This document shows, piece by piece, positions 11,113 to 20,434 of a DNA stretch of 64,000 nt; position 1 is the first letter of the stretch; the number at the start of each line of letters is the position of its first letter. The notes under the pieces are model-generated. The model was given only the letters and a program-made list of their open reading frames with translations. It searched no databases and had not been told where the DNA came from. Source of the stretch: Planctomycetaceae bacterium. Its GTDB lineage: Bacteria; Planctomycetota; Planctomycetia; Planctomycetales; Planctomycetaceae. The position numbers and the translations under genes were made by a program. Location of the stretch: contig JAWKUA010000001.1 of assembly GCA_041398785.1 (NCBI GenBank), positions 534,507 through 598,506 of the forward strand. The letters are read 5' to 3'.

Positions 11113-13689
11113 ATGGGGCGAATCCGGCCAACAGTTCTCACGGCCCTGATTGTGCTGATGAGTTTCCCGGTGATCGCGTTCGGTGATGCACCATCATTTG
11201 AAACGGCTGTTCGCCCGATCCTGAAAGCTCACTGCTGGCAGTGTCATGGTGAAGAAGAGGAAATGCAGGGCGGACTGGACGCGCGCCTGGTGCGATTTCT
11301 TCTGGAGGGCGGCGAATCAGGGCCTGCTGTTGTGCCGGGCGACCACAAGGCGAGTTTGATGTTCCAGCGCATGGCGTCGGGAGAAATGCCGCCCGGTGAG
11401 AAGAAAGTATCGACGGAGGAGCTCGATCAGGTCGCTGGATGGATCGATTCCGGTGCGTCCACGCTGCGTCCGGAACCGGAGGCGCTTGCAACCGGAGATA
11501 CATTTACTGAGGAAGAGCGAAATCACTGGTCGTTTCAGCCGATCGCGAAGCAAGTCATTCCGGATGTCGCACGTTCGGAACTCGTGCGAACTCCCATCGA
11601 TTCGTTTCTGTTGGCGAAACTCGAAGACCGGAATCTGAGTTTCAGCCCGGAAGCGGACCGTGAAACTTTGCTGCGACGAATCTACTTTGATCTGATCGGT
11701 TTGCCACCGTCGATTGAGGCAGTGAACACGTTCGTTGCCGACGAGTCCCCCGAAGCCTGGACGAACGTCGTCGACGAATTGCTGAATTCCCCGGCCTACG
11801 GTGAACGCTGGGCTCGGCACTGGCTGGACGTCGCTGGCTACGCTGACAGCGATGGCTATACGACCAGAGACACCGAACGCAAGTGGGCATGGAAGTATCG
11901 CGACTATGTGATTCGTTCGCTGAACGCAGACAAACCGTGGGATCAGTTTCTGATTGAACAGCTTGCGGGTGATGAGCTGTTGACGCCGCCGTATCAGGAT
12001 CTGACGCCGGAGCAGGCCGATCGACTGATCGCCACCGGCTTCCTGCGAATGTGTCCGGATGGCACCGCTGATGGAAGCGTGGATCAGAACACTGCCCGTA
12101 ACGACGTGATGGCGGAAGCAATCAAGGTCGCATCGACTTCGCTGTTGGGGCTCACCGTCGGTTGTGCACAGTGTCATGCTCATCGCTACGACCCGATAAG
12201 CCAGGCTGACTACTATCGACTGCGAGCGATCTTTGAGCCGGCGTATGACGTACAGCACTGGCGTGTTCCGAACGGACGCCTCGTGTCACTCTGGTCTGCG
12301 GAAACTCGTGCCGTTGCCGCTGCCGCTGATGCAGAGCTGGCCGACGTGGAAAAACAACGCACCGAAGAACTCGACAGCATTGTCAGTGAAACGTTCGAAC
12401 GCGAACTGCTGAAACTTCCTGCCGAACAACAGCCATTGGCTCGCGCGGCGCGGGAGACCGCTTCCGAAAATCGGACGCCGGAACAGAATCAACTGATCAA
12501 AGAGTATCCGTTTCTCAACGTCGATCGCGGTTCCGTGTATCTGTATCTGCCCGATCGCCTGACCGGATTCAAAAAGAAATGGGACGCCCTGATCGAAGAA
12601 ACAAAAAAGAAGCGACCCGCCGATGACAATGTGATGTGTCTGAACGAAGTGCCCGGCCAGGTTCCCGTCACAAATCTGTTTTCGCGCGGCGACTTTCGGC
12701 AGCCCCGACAGGAGATTGCGCCGGGTGAGTTGTCTGTGCTGAATGCGAACGGAACGACGTTGCCGGTCAACGCAGAGGACATTCCTACGACGGGACGCCG
12801 TCTCAGATACGCTCAGCATTTGACCAGCGGCGAACATCCACTGGTGGCGCGCGTGCTGGTGAATCGATTCTGGCTGCATCATTTCGGACAGGGACTCGTT
12901 TCGACCCCGGGAGATTTCGGGATCAGGGGCGAGCGGCCTTCGCATCCGGAACTGCTCGACTGGCTGGCCCGCGACTTCATGGACAACGGCTGGACGCTCA
13001 AGCGTCTGCACCGCATGATCGTGACATCCACGGCGTATCGACAGTCATCCGTGCGGCGAGCGGAACTGGATGCTGTCGACGGCGACAACCGATTGCTGGG
13101 ACGAATGAATGTCCGGCGACTTGAAGCGGAAGTCTTGCGCGATGCTGTGCTCGCGGTGAGCGGCAGGCTGGTCGAAGCGTCATTCGGGCCCCCTGTTCCG
13201 GTGAGTCCTGATGACGTTGGACAGATTGTGATAGCGGTGGATACTCGCGATTCGGCGGGTCGCCCGACCGGCAAGGTTGAGTCCCTTGGTACCGCGGAAT
13301 TCCGTCGCAGCATTTACGTACAGGTTCGGCGGTCGATGCCTCTGGGGATTCTGGAGCCGTTTGACCTGCCGGGAATGACCCCCAACTGTGAAAAGCGCAA
13401 TGCCTCGACCAATGCGCCGCAATCACTGTTGATGATGAACAATCCGTTCATCGTTCAGCAGGCGGAGTTGCTCGCGAATCGAATTCGCGAATCCGTCGGC
13501 GCCGATCCGGTGGCTCAGGCAACGCTGGCGTGGCGGCTCGTGTTCAGCAAGACACCGCAAGAGAGTGACGTTCTGGCGGCCGTTGAGTTTCTGACACCAC
13601 CGGAATCGACGGCAGTCGATCAGTCGGCGTCGCTGAATCATTTTTGCCATGCGTTGTTGAGTTCGAATGGGTTCCTCTATGTTGACTAG
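11113..13689 (+). CDS. PSCyt1-DUF1549-DUF1553 planctomycete cytochrome-type protein
   Basis: The 858-residue product has a signal peptide (residues 1-24) and a PSCyt1-type c-heme domain with CWQCH at residues 41-45. DUF1549 (PSCyt2) follows, with ERWARHWLD. A second CxxCH motif, CAQCH, sits near residue 350. A charged linker follows. DUF1553 (PSD1), with RVLVNRFWLHHFGQGLV, forms the C-terminal part. Such proteins are abundant in Planctomycetota and are thought to be secreted redox proteins linked to polysaccharide degradation; their substrate is generally unknown. The gene is intact and of normal length. Its 3' end overlaps the following DUF1501 gene, the usual partner, so the two are almost certainly co-translated. 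Confidence 0.93.
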   Translation: MGRIRPTVLTALIVLMSFPVIAFGDAPSFETAVRPILKAHCWQCHGEEEEMQGGLDARLVRFLLEGGESGPAVVPGDHKASLMFQRMASGEMPPGEKKVSTEELDQVAGWIDSGASTLRPEPEALATGDTFTEEERNHWSFQPIAKQVIPDVARSELVRTPIDSFLLAKLEDRNLSFSPEADRETLLRRIYFDLIGLPPSIEAVNTFVADESPEAWTNVVDELLNSPAYGERWARHWLDVAGYADSDGYTTRDTERKWAWKYRDYVIRSLNADKPWDQFLIEQLAGDELLTPPYQDLTPEQADRLIATGFLRMCPDGTADGSVDQNTARNDVMAEAIKVASTSLLGLTVGCAQCHAHRYDPISQADYYRLRAIFEPAYDVQHWRVPNGRLVSLWSAETRAVAAAADAELADVEKQRTEELDSIVSETFERELLKLPAEQQPLARAARETASENRTPEQNQLIKEYPFLNVDRGSVYLYLPDRLTGFKKKWDALIEETKKKRPADDNVMCLNEVPGQVPVTNLFSRGDFRQPRQEIAPGELSVLNANGTTLPVNAEDIPTTGRRLRYAQHLTSGEHPLVARVLVNRFWLHHFGQGLVSTPGDFGIRGERPSHPELLDWLARDFMDNGWTLKRLHRMIVTSTAYRQSSVRRAELDAVDGDNRLLGRMNVRRLEAEVLRDAVLAVSGRLVEASFGPPVPVSPDDVGQIVIAVDTRDSAGRPTGKVESLGTAEFRRSIYVQVRRSMPLGILEPFDLPGMTPNCEKRNASTNAPQSLLMMNNPFIVQQAELLANRIRESVGADPVAQATLAWRLVFSKTPQESDVLAAVEFLTPPESTAVDQSASLNHFCHALLSSNGFLYVD

Positions 13690-15127
13690 CACACGACGGC
13701 ACTGGTTTGGGCAGCAGGCTTTGGGGCTCAGCAGCCTCGCGTTCGCCTGGTTGAGACAGCAGGAACTGCATGCCTCCCCGCCAAAGCCGCAACTGGAACC
13801 ATTGACGTTTGATCTGACGCCGAAACCGCCCGCTGCGCAGGCTCAGGCGACGGCCATGATTTCGATGTTCATGCAGGGCGGTCCGAGCCACATCGATCTG
13901 TTCGACCCGAAACCGGAACTCAACCGGCGACACCTGCAGTCGTTTACGGGCGAGATTAAATACGACAACGCCGGTGAAGCCAGCAGCAAACTCTTCGGTT
14001 GTCCGTGGCGATTTCGAAAACACGGCGAATGCGGCATGGATCTGAGCGAACTCGTGCCGCATCTGGGTTCGGTCGCCGATGACATTTGTCTGATCCGATC
14101 GATGCATACCGGAGTCAACAATCACGGAGAATCCATCAACGCCCTGAATACCGGCCGACAACAGGCGGGAAGACCATCCCTGGGTGCATGGATGTCGTAC
14201 GGTCTTGGCAGCGATCGCGCCAGTCTGCCGGCGTTCATGGTGCTCACCGATCCGTCCGGGCTTCCTGTACTTGGCGTCGAAAACTGGCAGAACGGATGGC
14301 TGCCTTCCATTTATCAGGGCACCGTCGTTCGTTCTCAGGAACCGCGCATTCTGAATCTGAATGCCCCGGCGTCTTTCAGCGCTGCCGACCAGAAGCGGAT
14401 GCTGAGTTATCTGCGACGCGTTAATGAGGCTCATCTTGAACGGCATCCGGGAGAACACGATCTTTCCGCGCGGATGCAGAGCTATGAACTGGCGGCTGGT
14501 ATGCAGGTGGCGGCCAGCGAGGCGATGGATATTTCCGGCGAGTCCGAGTCGACTCACAAACTCTACGGGATCGACAACAAGGTGACGCAGGAATACGGAA
14601 CTCGCTGCCTGATCGCCCGTCGGCTTGTGGAACGCGGCGTTCGCTTTGTGCAGCTGCATACGGGCAACCAGACCTGGGATCACCATGGCGGTATCGTCCA
14701 AGCGCTGCCAAATGTTTGCGCCCGAACTGATCAACCGGCGGCGGCGCTCGTGCAGGATCTGAAACAGCGCGGCCTTCTCGATTCAACGCTGGTTCACTGG
14801 GGCGGCGAAATGGGCCGTCTTCCGGTCATTCAGAACGAAAAGAACATCGGACGTGATCACAATACTTACGGCTTCAGCATGTGGCTGGCCGGCGGCGGAA
14901 TCAGAGGCGGGTGCATCCACGGCGAGACGGATGAACTGGGCCATCAAGCTGTCACGGATGTCGTGAACCACTTCGACTATCACGCGACTCTGATGCATCT
15001 GTTTGGGCTGAACAACGATCGTCTTTCGATTCGTCGCCCGACGGGTGTTGGCAGTCTGCTCGATGACCAGCCTGGTCAGATTGTTGCTGGAATCCTGAAA
15101 CGTCCACCGGAAGATGCCGTCGGCTAA
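13667..15127 (+). CDS. DUF1501 family secreted protein
   Basis: This 486-residue protein belongs to the DUF1501 family, which is related to the alkaline-phosphatase/sulfatase fold and normally encoded directly downstream of DUF1549/DUF1553 genes. The N-terminus has twin arginines (TRRHWFGQQALGLSSLAFAW), consistent with Tat export. Recognisable features are FMQGGPSHIDLFDPKPEL near residue 65, a central NHGESINALNTGRQ, and the C-terminal ENWQNGWLPSIYQGT and VHWGGEMGRLP segments. The ATG at 13667 overlaps the upstream gene by 23 nt. An alternative ATG at 13679 would place the Tat motif closer to the N-terminus and is equally plausible. The gene is complete. Confidence 0.93.
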   Translation: MGSSMLTSTRRHWFGQQALGLSSLAFAWLRQQELHASPPKPQLEPLTFDLTPKPPAAQAQATAMISMFMQGGPSHIDLFDPKPELNRRHLQSFTGEIKYDNAGEASSKLFGCPWRFRKHGECGMDLSELVPHLGSVADDICLIRSMHTGVNNHGESINALNTGRQQAGRPSLGAWMSYGLGSDRASLPAFMVLTDPSGLPVLGVENWQNGWLPSIYQGTVVRSQEPRILNLNAPASFSAADQKRMLSYLRRVNEAHLERHPGEHDLSARMQSYELAAGMQVAASEAMDISGESESTHKLYGIDNKVTQEYGTRCLIARRLVERGVRFVQLHTGNQTWDHHGGIVQALPNVCARTDQPAAALVQDLKQRGLLDSTLVHWGGEMGRLPVIQNEKNIGRDHNTYGFSMWLAGGGIRGGCIHGETDELGHQAVTDVVNHFDYHATLMHLFGLNNDRLSIRRPTGVGSLLDDQPGQIVAGILKRPPEDAVG

Positions 15128-15180
15128 GAAAACTGCCCGACCGCCGCGACTTGGTAGTGCGGCAGATGAGAATTTACCCG

Positions 15181-15237
15181 CCGGGGGCTAACCCCGGTTC
15201 TCTGCGAACACAACTGCGGCTAACGCCCTGCGGCTAA
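15181..15237. repeat. Hairpin plus tandem motif after the DUF1501 gene
   Basis: Positions 15181-15186 and 15192-15197 form a 6-bp GC stem (CCGGGG/CCCCGG) with a GCTAA loop, 54 nt after the DUF1501 stop. It could act as a terminator, although only a weak pyrimidine run follows. Two direct copies of CTGCGGCTAA follow at 15214-15223 and 15228-15237. The mix of palindrome and short direct repeats looks like a dispersed intergenic element. Confidence 0.5.
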
Positions 15238-15302
15238 GTTGGACACCGGTATCTTATTTGCGATGGTCCTTGGGCGGTTGGCGAGATCGGGCAAGAGATC
15301 GG

Positions 15303-15550
15303 CTACGACCTTGCACTGAGCGCTTTGGCGAAGATGACCGTTGCCGACGCCGGTGTGATGAACTGCTGATAAACAGACGCCTGTCCGTCGTCTTCCATAA
15401 ATTTGCGGATCGTACTGAGTGCCCGATCGATGAAACGGCTGTCTTCCGTGATGCCCTTGCCGAAGGTCACACACGAATAGAGCGACGCCGTGTTGCTCAG
15501 CAGCACGTACTGGGTGCGGTCGGCAAAAGACAGATGACACGACCAGTCAG
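15303..15550 (-). pseudogene. Gene fragment, possibly DUF6933-like C-terminus
   Basis: Reading from about 15550 to a stop at 15303 gives about 82 coherent residues containing YADWSCHLSFADRTQYVLL and FIDRALSTIRKFMEDDGQ. The W-x6-7-DR-x3-LL layout resembles small DUF6933-type proteins, but I am not certain of the family. No start codon or N-terminal strand precedes it. In the same frame it runs directly into the 3' end of the truncated integrase next door, so the true 5' end appears to be missing. It is probably a remnant joined to the integrase by a deletion or rearrangement. Confidence 0.4.
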
Positions 15551-15561
15551 CATACGAATTG

Positions 15562-16077
15562 TCATTCCGCCCGGTTCCACAGTGAACGCAAGGTGGAAAT
15601 TTCCATCCGAATCGTCACGGCACTGACTTTCCGGCCTCGCTTGCCCGGCTGCTTCGATCGTTGCGTCACGTAGCGCTGAAGTTCAGACGTACGAATCGTG
15701 CGAGGTACTGTGCGTTCGCCAGGGATGCGGCAGCCGTGCCGCATATGAACACCGATGACCTTGAGCGTCGTGTCTTCGAGTGACCCGTCAGGCGTCTCCT
15801 GCTGATATTCCCTGAACAGGTCCTTCAGGCGAATCGTCGATGCGATCTGTGGCTTCTGCTTCAGGTTGCCGTCGGACATCAGGTACGTCGGAATGTCGAC
15901 ATCATCCGGAAGCTCAAGCCGACCGGCCCCGATGAGCCGGATATTCTCTTCGACGTGGCAAGCGGCGGCATCCGCCTTGCGATTGTGTTTTGTCTTAAGC
16001 GAACGCTTGTATCGCTTTCCGCCAAAGCGAAACGCGATGTGATAATTGCCGCTGCGATCCTGCTGAATCGAAGCCAT
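15562..16077 (-). pseudogene. Truncated phage-type integrase (N-terminal part only)
   Basis: The 171-residue product starts MASIQQDRSGNYHIAFRFGG, the Arm-type DNA-binding N-terminus of tyrosine recombinases. A SAM-like core-binding domain follows, ending ISTLRSLWNRAE. The catalytic domain with the R, H and Y active-site residues (about 200 residues more) is absent, so it cannot recombine DNA by itself. The start is supported by AGGAG 8 nt upstream of the ATG at 16077. It lies 253 bp downstream of the 3' end of tRNA-Arg on the same strand, the usual geometry for an element integrated at a tRNA gene. Confidence 0.75.
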
Positions 16078-16329
16078 TGATGAGTCTCCTCAGACCTTCG
16101 ATGAAGGATAGAGATGACTCAGCAAGCGTCGTAGCCATGCAGATTCAACGGTCTTGCAACGCTTTGCCAACCTTTCGTGTGACAATGCAACGGTGTCGCA
16201 CCGGGAATTCAACCAGTGTCACTGAAATGTCACTGATTCCATTTCTTACAAAAAAAGAGTTGGAATCAGTACTGTTGCAACTCTTTTCGCAGTCCGCACT
16301 GAAGTCCATCTGAAGTCCGGAAAACAGAC

Positions 16330-16403
<74 letters not shown>

Positions 16404-16613
16404 TTGTGTTGATTTTGATGGCGGAAGTATCCGTGCCAGACCGTGACCGTTCAAGGGCTGTGCGTGCGGCTGGCGTCGTTCGCGGCTTTCACAGCAACGA
16501 CGGGAAAGCATGGCACGCCCGGAAGTCAGACCTTTTCCGGAGGACAGACACTCGGACATCCGCAAAGGTTCCTTCGCCGTCGAATGAGCGCGGGGCCGTG
16601 GATGTGGTTCCCT

Positions 16614-18287
16614 TTATTCGTCGGTGACGCATCCTTCCGACGCTGACTTGACGTTTTTGATGTACTTGAACAGCGTGCCGCGATTGGCCTTGAACGGCGG
16701 AGCGGTCCATGCAGCCCGGCGTTTTTTCATTTCATCCTCGGAGACGTCCACATTGATTTCGTTTGCTTCGGCGTCGATGGTGATCGTGTCGCCGTTTTGA
16801 ATCAGCGCGACCGGACCTCCGACCTGTGCTTCTGGAGTGATGTGGCCAACAATGAAGCCGTGAGAACCGCCGCTGAAGCGACCGTCGGTCATCAGCGCCA
16901 CATCGCTGCCCAGTCCGGCGCCCATGATCGCGGAAGTGGGAGTCAGCATTTCCGGCATTCCGGGTCCTCCCTGCGGTCCTTCGTATCGAATGATGACGAC
17001 GTCGCCTTTGGTGATCTCGCCGTTTTCCAGCCCCTTCAGCATGTCTTCTTCAGAATCGTAAACGCGGGCGGTGCCGGAGAACTTCACGCCTTCCTTTCCC
17101 GTGATTTTGGCGACGGCACCGTCGGGGGCCACGTTGCCTCGCAGGATTCGCAGGTGTCCCGTCTTCTTGATCGGGTTTTCCAGGGGACGAATGATGTCCT
17201 GACCTTGCTTCAGACCGGGCACGTCAGCGAGGTTTTCCGCAAGCGTCTTTCCGGTGACGGTCAGGCAGTCGCCCTTCAGAAGTCCGTTTTCCAGCAGGTA
17301 TTTCAGGACGGCCGGAGTGCCGCCGACGGCGTGCAGGTCTTCCATCACATAGCGGCCGCTGGGTTTCAGGTCCGCGATGAACGGAATGCGGTCGCTGACC
17401 TTCTGGAAGTCGTCGATGGTCAGCGGAACGTCCACTGCGCGAGCCATCGCGATCAGATGCAGAACGGCGTTGGTGGAACCGCCCAGGGCCATGACGGTCA
17501 CCATCGCGTTTTCGAAGGCATCACGCGTCATGATGTCGCGCGGCTTGATGTCGCGTTCCAGCAGGATGCGAATGGCCTTGCCGGCATTCAGACACTCCTG
17601 CAGCTTGTCCGGATCTTCAGCGGGGATTGACGAACTGTACGGCAGGCTCATGCCCATCGCTTCGATCGCGGATGCCATCGTGTTGGCCGTGTACATGCCG
17701 CCGCAGGCTCCGGCGCCGGGGCAGCTTTTGCGAACGATCTGTTCGCGTTCGTCGTCGGAAATGGACTTCGCCAGATATTCGCCGTACGACTGAAATGCGG
17801 AAACGATGTCAAGCTTCTCGCCCTTCGCGCCGCAGCCGGCTCGAATGGTGCCGCCGTAGATCATGATGGACGGGCGGTTGAGCCGACCCATCGCGATCAG
17901 GCATCCGGGCATATTCTTGTCGCAGCCGGGCAGCGAAATGTTGGCGTCGTACCACTGGCCTCCCATGACGGTTTCGATGGAATCGGCGATCAGATCCCGC
18001 GACTGCAGGGAATAGCTCATTCCCTCGGTTCCCATGGAAATGCCGTCGCTGACACCGATGGTGTTGAATCTCATGCCGACCATCCCGGCCGCGTCGACGC
18101 CTTCCTTCACCTTCGCCGCCAGATCCAGCAGGTGCATGTTGCAACTGTTGCCTTCGTACCAGACGCTGGCAATGCCGACCTGCGGCTTGTTCATGTCTTC
18201 GGCGGTCAGCCCCGTGGCGTAGAGCATTGCCTGAGATGCTCCCTGAGATCGTGGCTGCGTGATTCGGCTGCTGAATTTGTTGAGCAT
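16614..18287 (-). CDS. ilvD: Dihydroxy-acid dehydratase
   Basis: This enzyme converts 2,3-dihydroxy-isovalerate and 2,3-dihydroxy-3-methylvalerate to the 2-keto acids in valine, isoleucine and leucine synthesis, and acts in the cytoplasm. The 557-residue product has normal family length and the hallmark CDKNMPG with its cluster cysteine. The other iron-sulfur ligands lie in the NSCNMHL and GACGGMYTANTM segments. The C-terminal TDGRFSGGSHGFIVGHITPE block is characteristic. The frame is intact throughout and ends in a slightly divergent tail (KSASEGCVTDE). It is read towards tRNA-Arg and has no biosynthetic partner next to it, so it seems to be transcribed alone. Confidence 0.96.
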   Translation of the reverse strand: MLNKFSSRITQPRSQGASQAMLYATGLTAEDMNKPQVGIASVWYEGNSCNMHLLDLAAKVKEGVDAAGMVGMRFNTIGVSDGISMGTEGMSYSLQSRDLIADSIETVMGGQWYDANISLPGCDKNMPGCLIAMGRLNRPSIMIYGGTIRAGCGAKGEKLDIVSAFQSYGEYLAKSISDDEREQIVRKSCPGAGACGGMYTANTMASAIEAMGMSLPYSSSIPAEDPDKLQECLNAGKAIRILLERDIKPRDIMTRDAFENAMVTVMALGGSTNAVLHLIAMARAVDVPLTIDDFQKVSDRIPFIADLKPSGRYVMEDLHAVGGTPAVLKYLLENGLLKGDCLTVTGKTLAENLADVPGLKQGQDIIRPLENPIKKTGHLRILRGNVAPDGAVAKITGKEGVKFSGTARVYDSEEDMLKGLENGEITKGDVVIIRYEGPQGGPGMPEMLTPTSAIMGAGLGSDVALMTDGRFSGGSHGFIVGHITPEAQVGGPVALIQNGDTITIDAEANEINVDVSEDEMKKRRAAWTAPPFKANRGTLFKYIKNVKSASEGCVTDE

Positions 18288-18651
18288 GGCTTACTGTGTG
18301 CTTCGGATCGTGAGTGAAGTGTCGGTGAACAGGAAAGTCGCGCGAGGTAAGTGCGTCGCGCTGATTTTTTGATTGACAACTGCGGCGAGGGAACCGTGCC
18401 GCAGTCAGTCGGGCGACGCAGAATAGCAATGCGGTCGAGGGTTCTCGACCGATTGCCGGTGGTTTCCTGCGATGCCGTGCGTCTCCTGCAGATTGACGGG
18501 CCGGGAGAATCCACCGGCACAGCGAATGGTCGCACGGAGCATCCCGGCGTGTCGCGGGTTCCTTGCAGTCCTGCGGCCGAACGTGTCTACTCACACGATC
18601 CGCCTCAATTCCCGAAAAGTCCGACGCTCCTTGAATTCAGGATTCCGCGCC
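18288..18651. other. Divergent intergenic region with an imperfect palindrome
   Basis: This 364-bp region separates ilvD (-) from the lectin-fold gene (+) and should hold both promoters. The only structure I see is an inverted repeat: GGTCGAG at 18433-18439 and CTCGACC at 18444-18450 around GGTT, with outer CAAT/ATTG arms. It could be an operator or a transcript hairpin. No T-box, riboswitch or leader-peptide arrangement for ilvD is apparent. Confidence 0.4.
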
Positions 18652-19350
18652 ATGACGATGCCTCGATGCCTGTCCTGCCGCCTGCTGTTGCCCGCACTGT
18701 GTTTCGCTGCGTTGAACGCTGCGGCAACGCTGACCGCCTCTGACCCGCCGGAGGGCATGAAGCGGGTTTTTCACGCGGATTTCGAAGACGGTGGTGCAAA
18801 ACAGTTTCAACCGACCGACGATACCGCCTGGACGGTCATCGAACAGGACGGTAATCACGTGTATTCACTCACGAAGAAGAACAGTGATTTCGAGCCGCCG
18901 GTGAGGTCGCCGTTCAATCGGTCGCTGGTAAAGGATGTCAAGGTCGGCAGCTTTGTCATGGACGTGAAGCTGCAGTCCACGATCCCCGACTACGGCCATC
19001 GCGACTTGTGCCTGTTCTTCGGGTATCAGGACGATTCACACCTCTACTATGTGCATTTGGGCAAGGAAACCGATGATCACGCGAATCAGATCTTCATCGT
19101 CAACGACGCTCCGCGCGTGAAGATTTCGACAAAGACAACGGCGGGCACTCCCTGGAATGATGACTGGCATCACGCGCGAATTGATCGTGACGTTGAATCC
19201 GGCAGCATCAAGGTCTATTTCGACGACATGGAGACTCCGGTCATGACCGCCAAGGACAGAACGTTCGGCACGGGCCGGTTCGGCGTCGGTTCCTTCGACG
19301 ATACCGGTAACTTTGACGAGATCGCTGTCTACGTTCCCGCGGACGAATAG
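18652..19350 (+). CDS. Secreted LamG/DUF1080-like (concanavalin-fold) protein
   Basis: The 232-residue product begins with a signal peptide (MTMPRCLSCRLLLPALCFAA, cleaved near TLTA). The rest is a single jelly-roll domain. The segment HRDLCLFFGYQDDSHLYYVH and the C-terminal FGTGRFGVGSFDDTGNFDEI resemble 3-keto-disaccharide hydrolase (DUF1080) and LamG-type sugar-binding domains common in planctomycetes. I see no clear catalytic signature, so binding or hydrolysis of a glycan remains open. The reading frame continues upstream, but the ATG at 18652 (or 18658) directly precedes the signal peptide. The stop is one base before the GTG start of the next gene, suggesting coupled translation. Confidence 0.8.
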   Translation: MTMPRCLSCRLLLPALCFAALNAAATLTASDPPEGMKRVFHADFEDGGAKQFQPTDDTAWTVIEQDGNHVYSLTKKNSDFEPPVRSPFNRSLVKDVKVGSFVMDVKLQSTIPDYGHRDLCLFFGYQDDSHLYYVHLGKETDDHANQIFIVNDAPRVKISTKTTAGTPWNDDWHHARIDRDVESGSIKVYFDDMETPVMTAKDRTFGTGRFGVGSFDDTGNFDEIAVYVPADE

Positions 19351-19351
19351 A

Positions 19352-20302
19352 GTGCGAGCCGTCGAACTTAACCAGCAGCGGATCACGTTTCGCAGCGACT
19401 ACCGGAATCGCGCGTCGCGTGATGATCTGATCGAAGTCCGTGTCACGACAGCGGGCATTTGCGAAACCGATCTGCAGCTTGCCCGCGGCTACATGGGTTT
19501 CAGCGGAGTGCCCGGCCACGAATTCGTCGGCGTTGCTTCCAGGGGACGCTTTGCCCGTCGGCGCGTTGTCGGTGAGATCAACTGCGCGTGCGGGACGTGT
19601 GACACCTGCAAGGCCGGACGACGCCGGCATTGCCCGCATCGCACCGTAATCGGCATTCTGAATCATGATGGAGCGTTCGCGGATTCAGTGCTGGTTCCGG
19701 AAGAAAACCTTCACGTTGTGCCGGACGGGCTCAGCGACCGGCAGGCAGTGTTTGCCGAACCTGTGGCTGCAGCGTGCCGGATTCTGGAACAGGTGTCGAT
19801 GTCCCCGCAGGACAGCGTTGTGATTCTCGGCGACGGGCGACTGGGAAATCTGTGTGCTCAGGTTCTGAAGCCGATCGGCTGCCGTCTGACTGTCGTCGGC
19901 AAGCATAGTTGGAAGCTTCAGCGGTTGCGGGACCTCGACATCAATGGCTGCCTGCTCGACCAGCACATTCCTGAACAGTCGGCGGACTACGTTGTCGATT
20001 GCACAGGTTCGCCACGCGGCTTCGAAACGGCGTTAAGGACCGTGCGGCCGTGCGGAACAGTCATTCTGAAGACAACTGTGGCGGCTCAACAGGAACTGCA
20101 TCTGGCTCCGATCGTGATTGATGAAGTCACGGTTCTGGGATCCCGCTGCGGTCCGTTCGCGCCGGCGTTGGAAATGCTGGCGGAAGGACGAGTGCAGGTG
20201 GAACCACTGATTTCCGCTGCGTACCCGCTGGAAGACGCATCGGCCGCTTTCGAACATGCTCAGTGGCCGGATACGCTGAAAGTCCTGTTCGATGTGGCGT
20301 AG
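19352..20302 (+). CDS. Zinc-dependent alcohol dehydrogenase family (MDR) protein
   Basis: This 316-residue medium-chain dehydrogenase/reductase probably oxidises an alcohol or polyol with NAD(P). The N-terminal GroES-like domain has the zinc-site motif GICETDLQL and the conserved GHEFVG. Four closely spaced cysteines (CACGTCDTCKAGRRRHC) mark the structural zinc lobe. A Rossmann segment follows with VVILGDGRLGNLCAQVL and VVDCTGS. The GTG at 19352 is chosen because it sits one base after the upstream stop and gives the standard MRAVEL start. Longer in-frame starts overlap the upstream gene and add no homologous sequence. The substrate cannot be told from sequence. Confidence 0.88.
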   Translation: MRAVELNQQRITFRSDYRNRASRDDLIEVRVTTAGICETDLQLARGYMGFSGVPGHEFVGVASRGRFARRRVVGEINCACGTCDTCKAGRRRHCPHRTVIGILNHDGAFADSVLVPEENLHVVPDGLSDRQAVFAEPVAAACRILEQVSMSPQDSVVILGDGRLGNLCAQVLKPIGCRLTVVGKHSWKLQRLRDLDINGCLLDQHIPEQSADYVVDCTGSPRGFETALRTVRPCGTVILKTTVAAQQELHLAPIVIDEVTVLGSRCGPFAPALEMLAEGRVQVEPLISAAYPLEDASAAFEHAQWPDTLKVLFDVA

Positions 20303-20434
20303 TCGCAACTTCGCGGGGTGTCTTTGTCAGTTTGTAACCGGTCGCGGACGACGGGCCGGATGACTTCGGCGCTGGATTGATTTCGACACTTTCGACGTTT
20401 TCGCGTGGCGAGCCGTCGGCTCTTCGAGCATCGC

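Noticed and set aside
11317..14734. Several minus-strand open frames of 240-400 residues
   Set aside because: They are antisense to the intact DUF1549/DUF1553 and DUF1501 genes and show no recognisable domain; high GC at third positions keeps such frames open.
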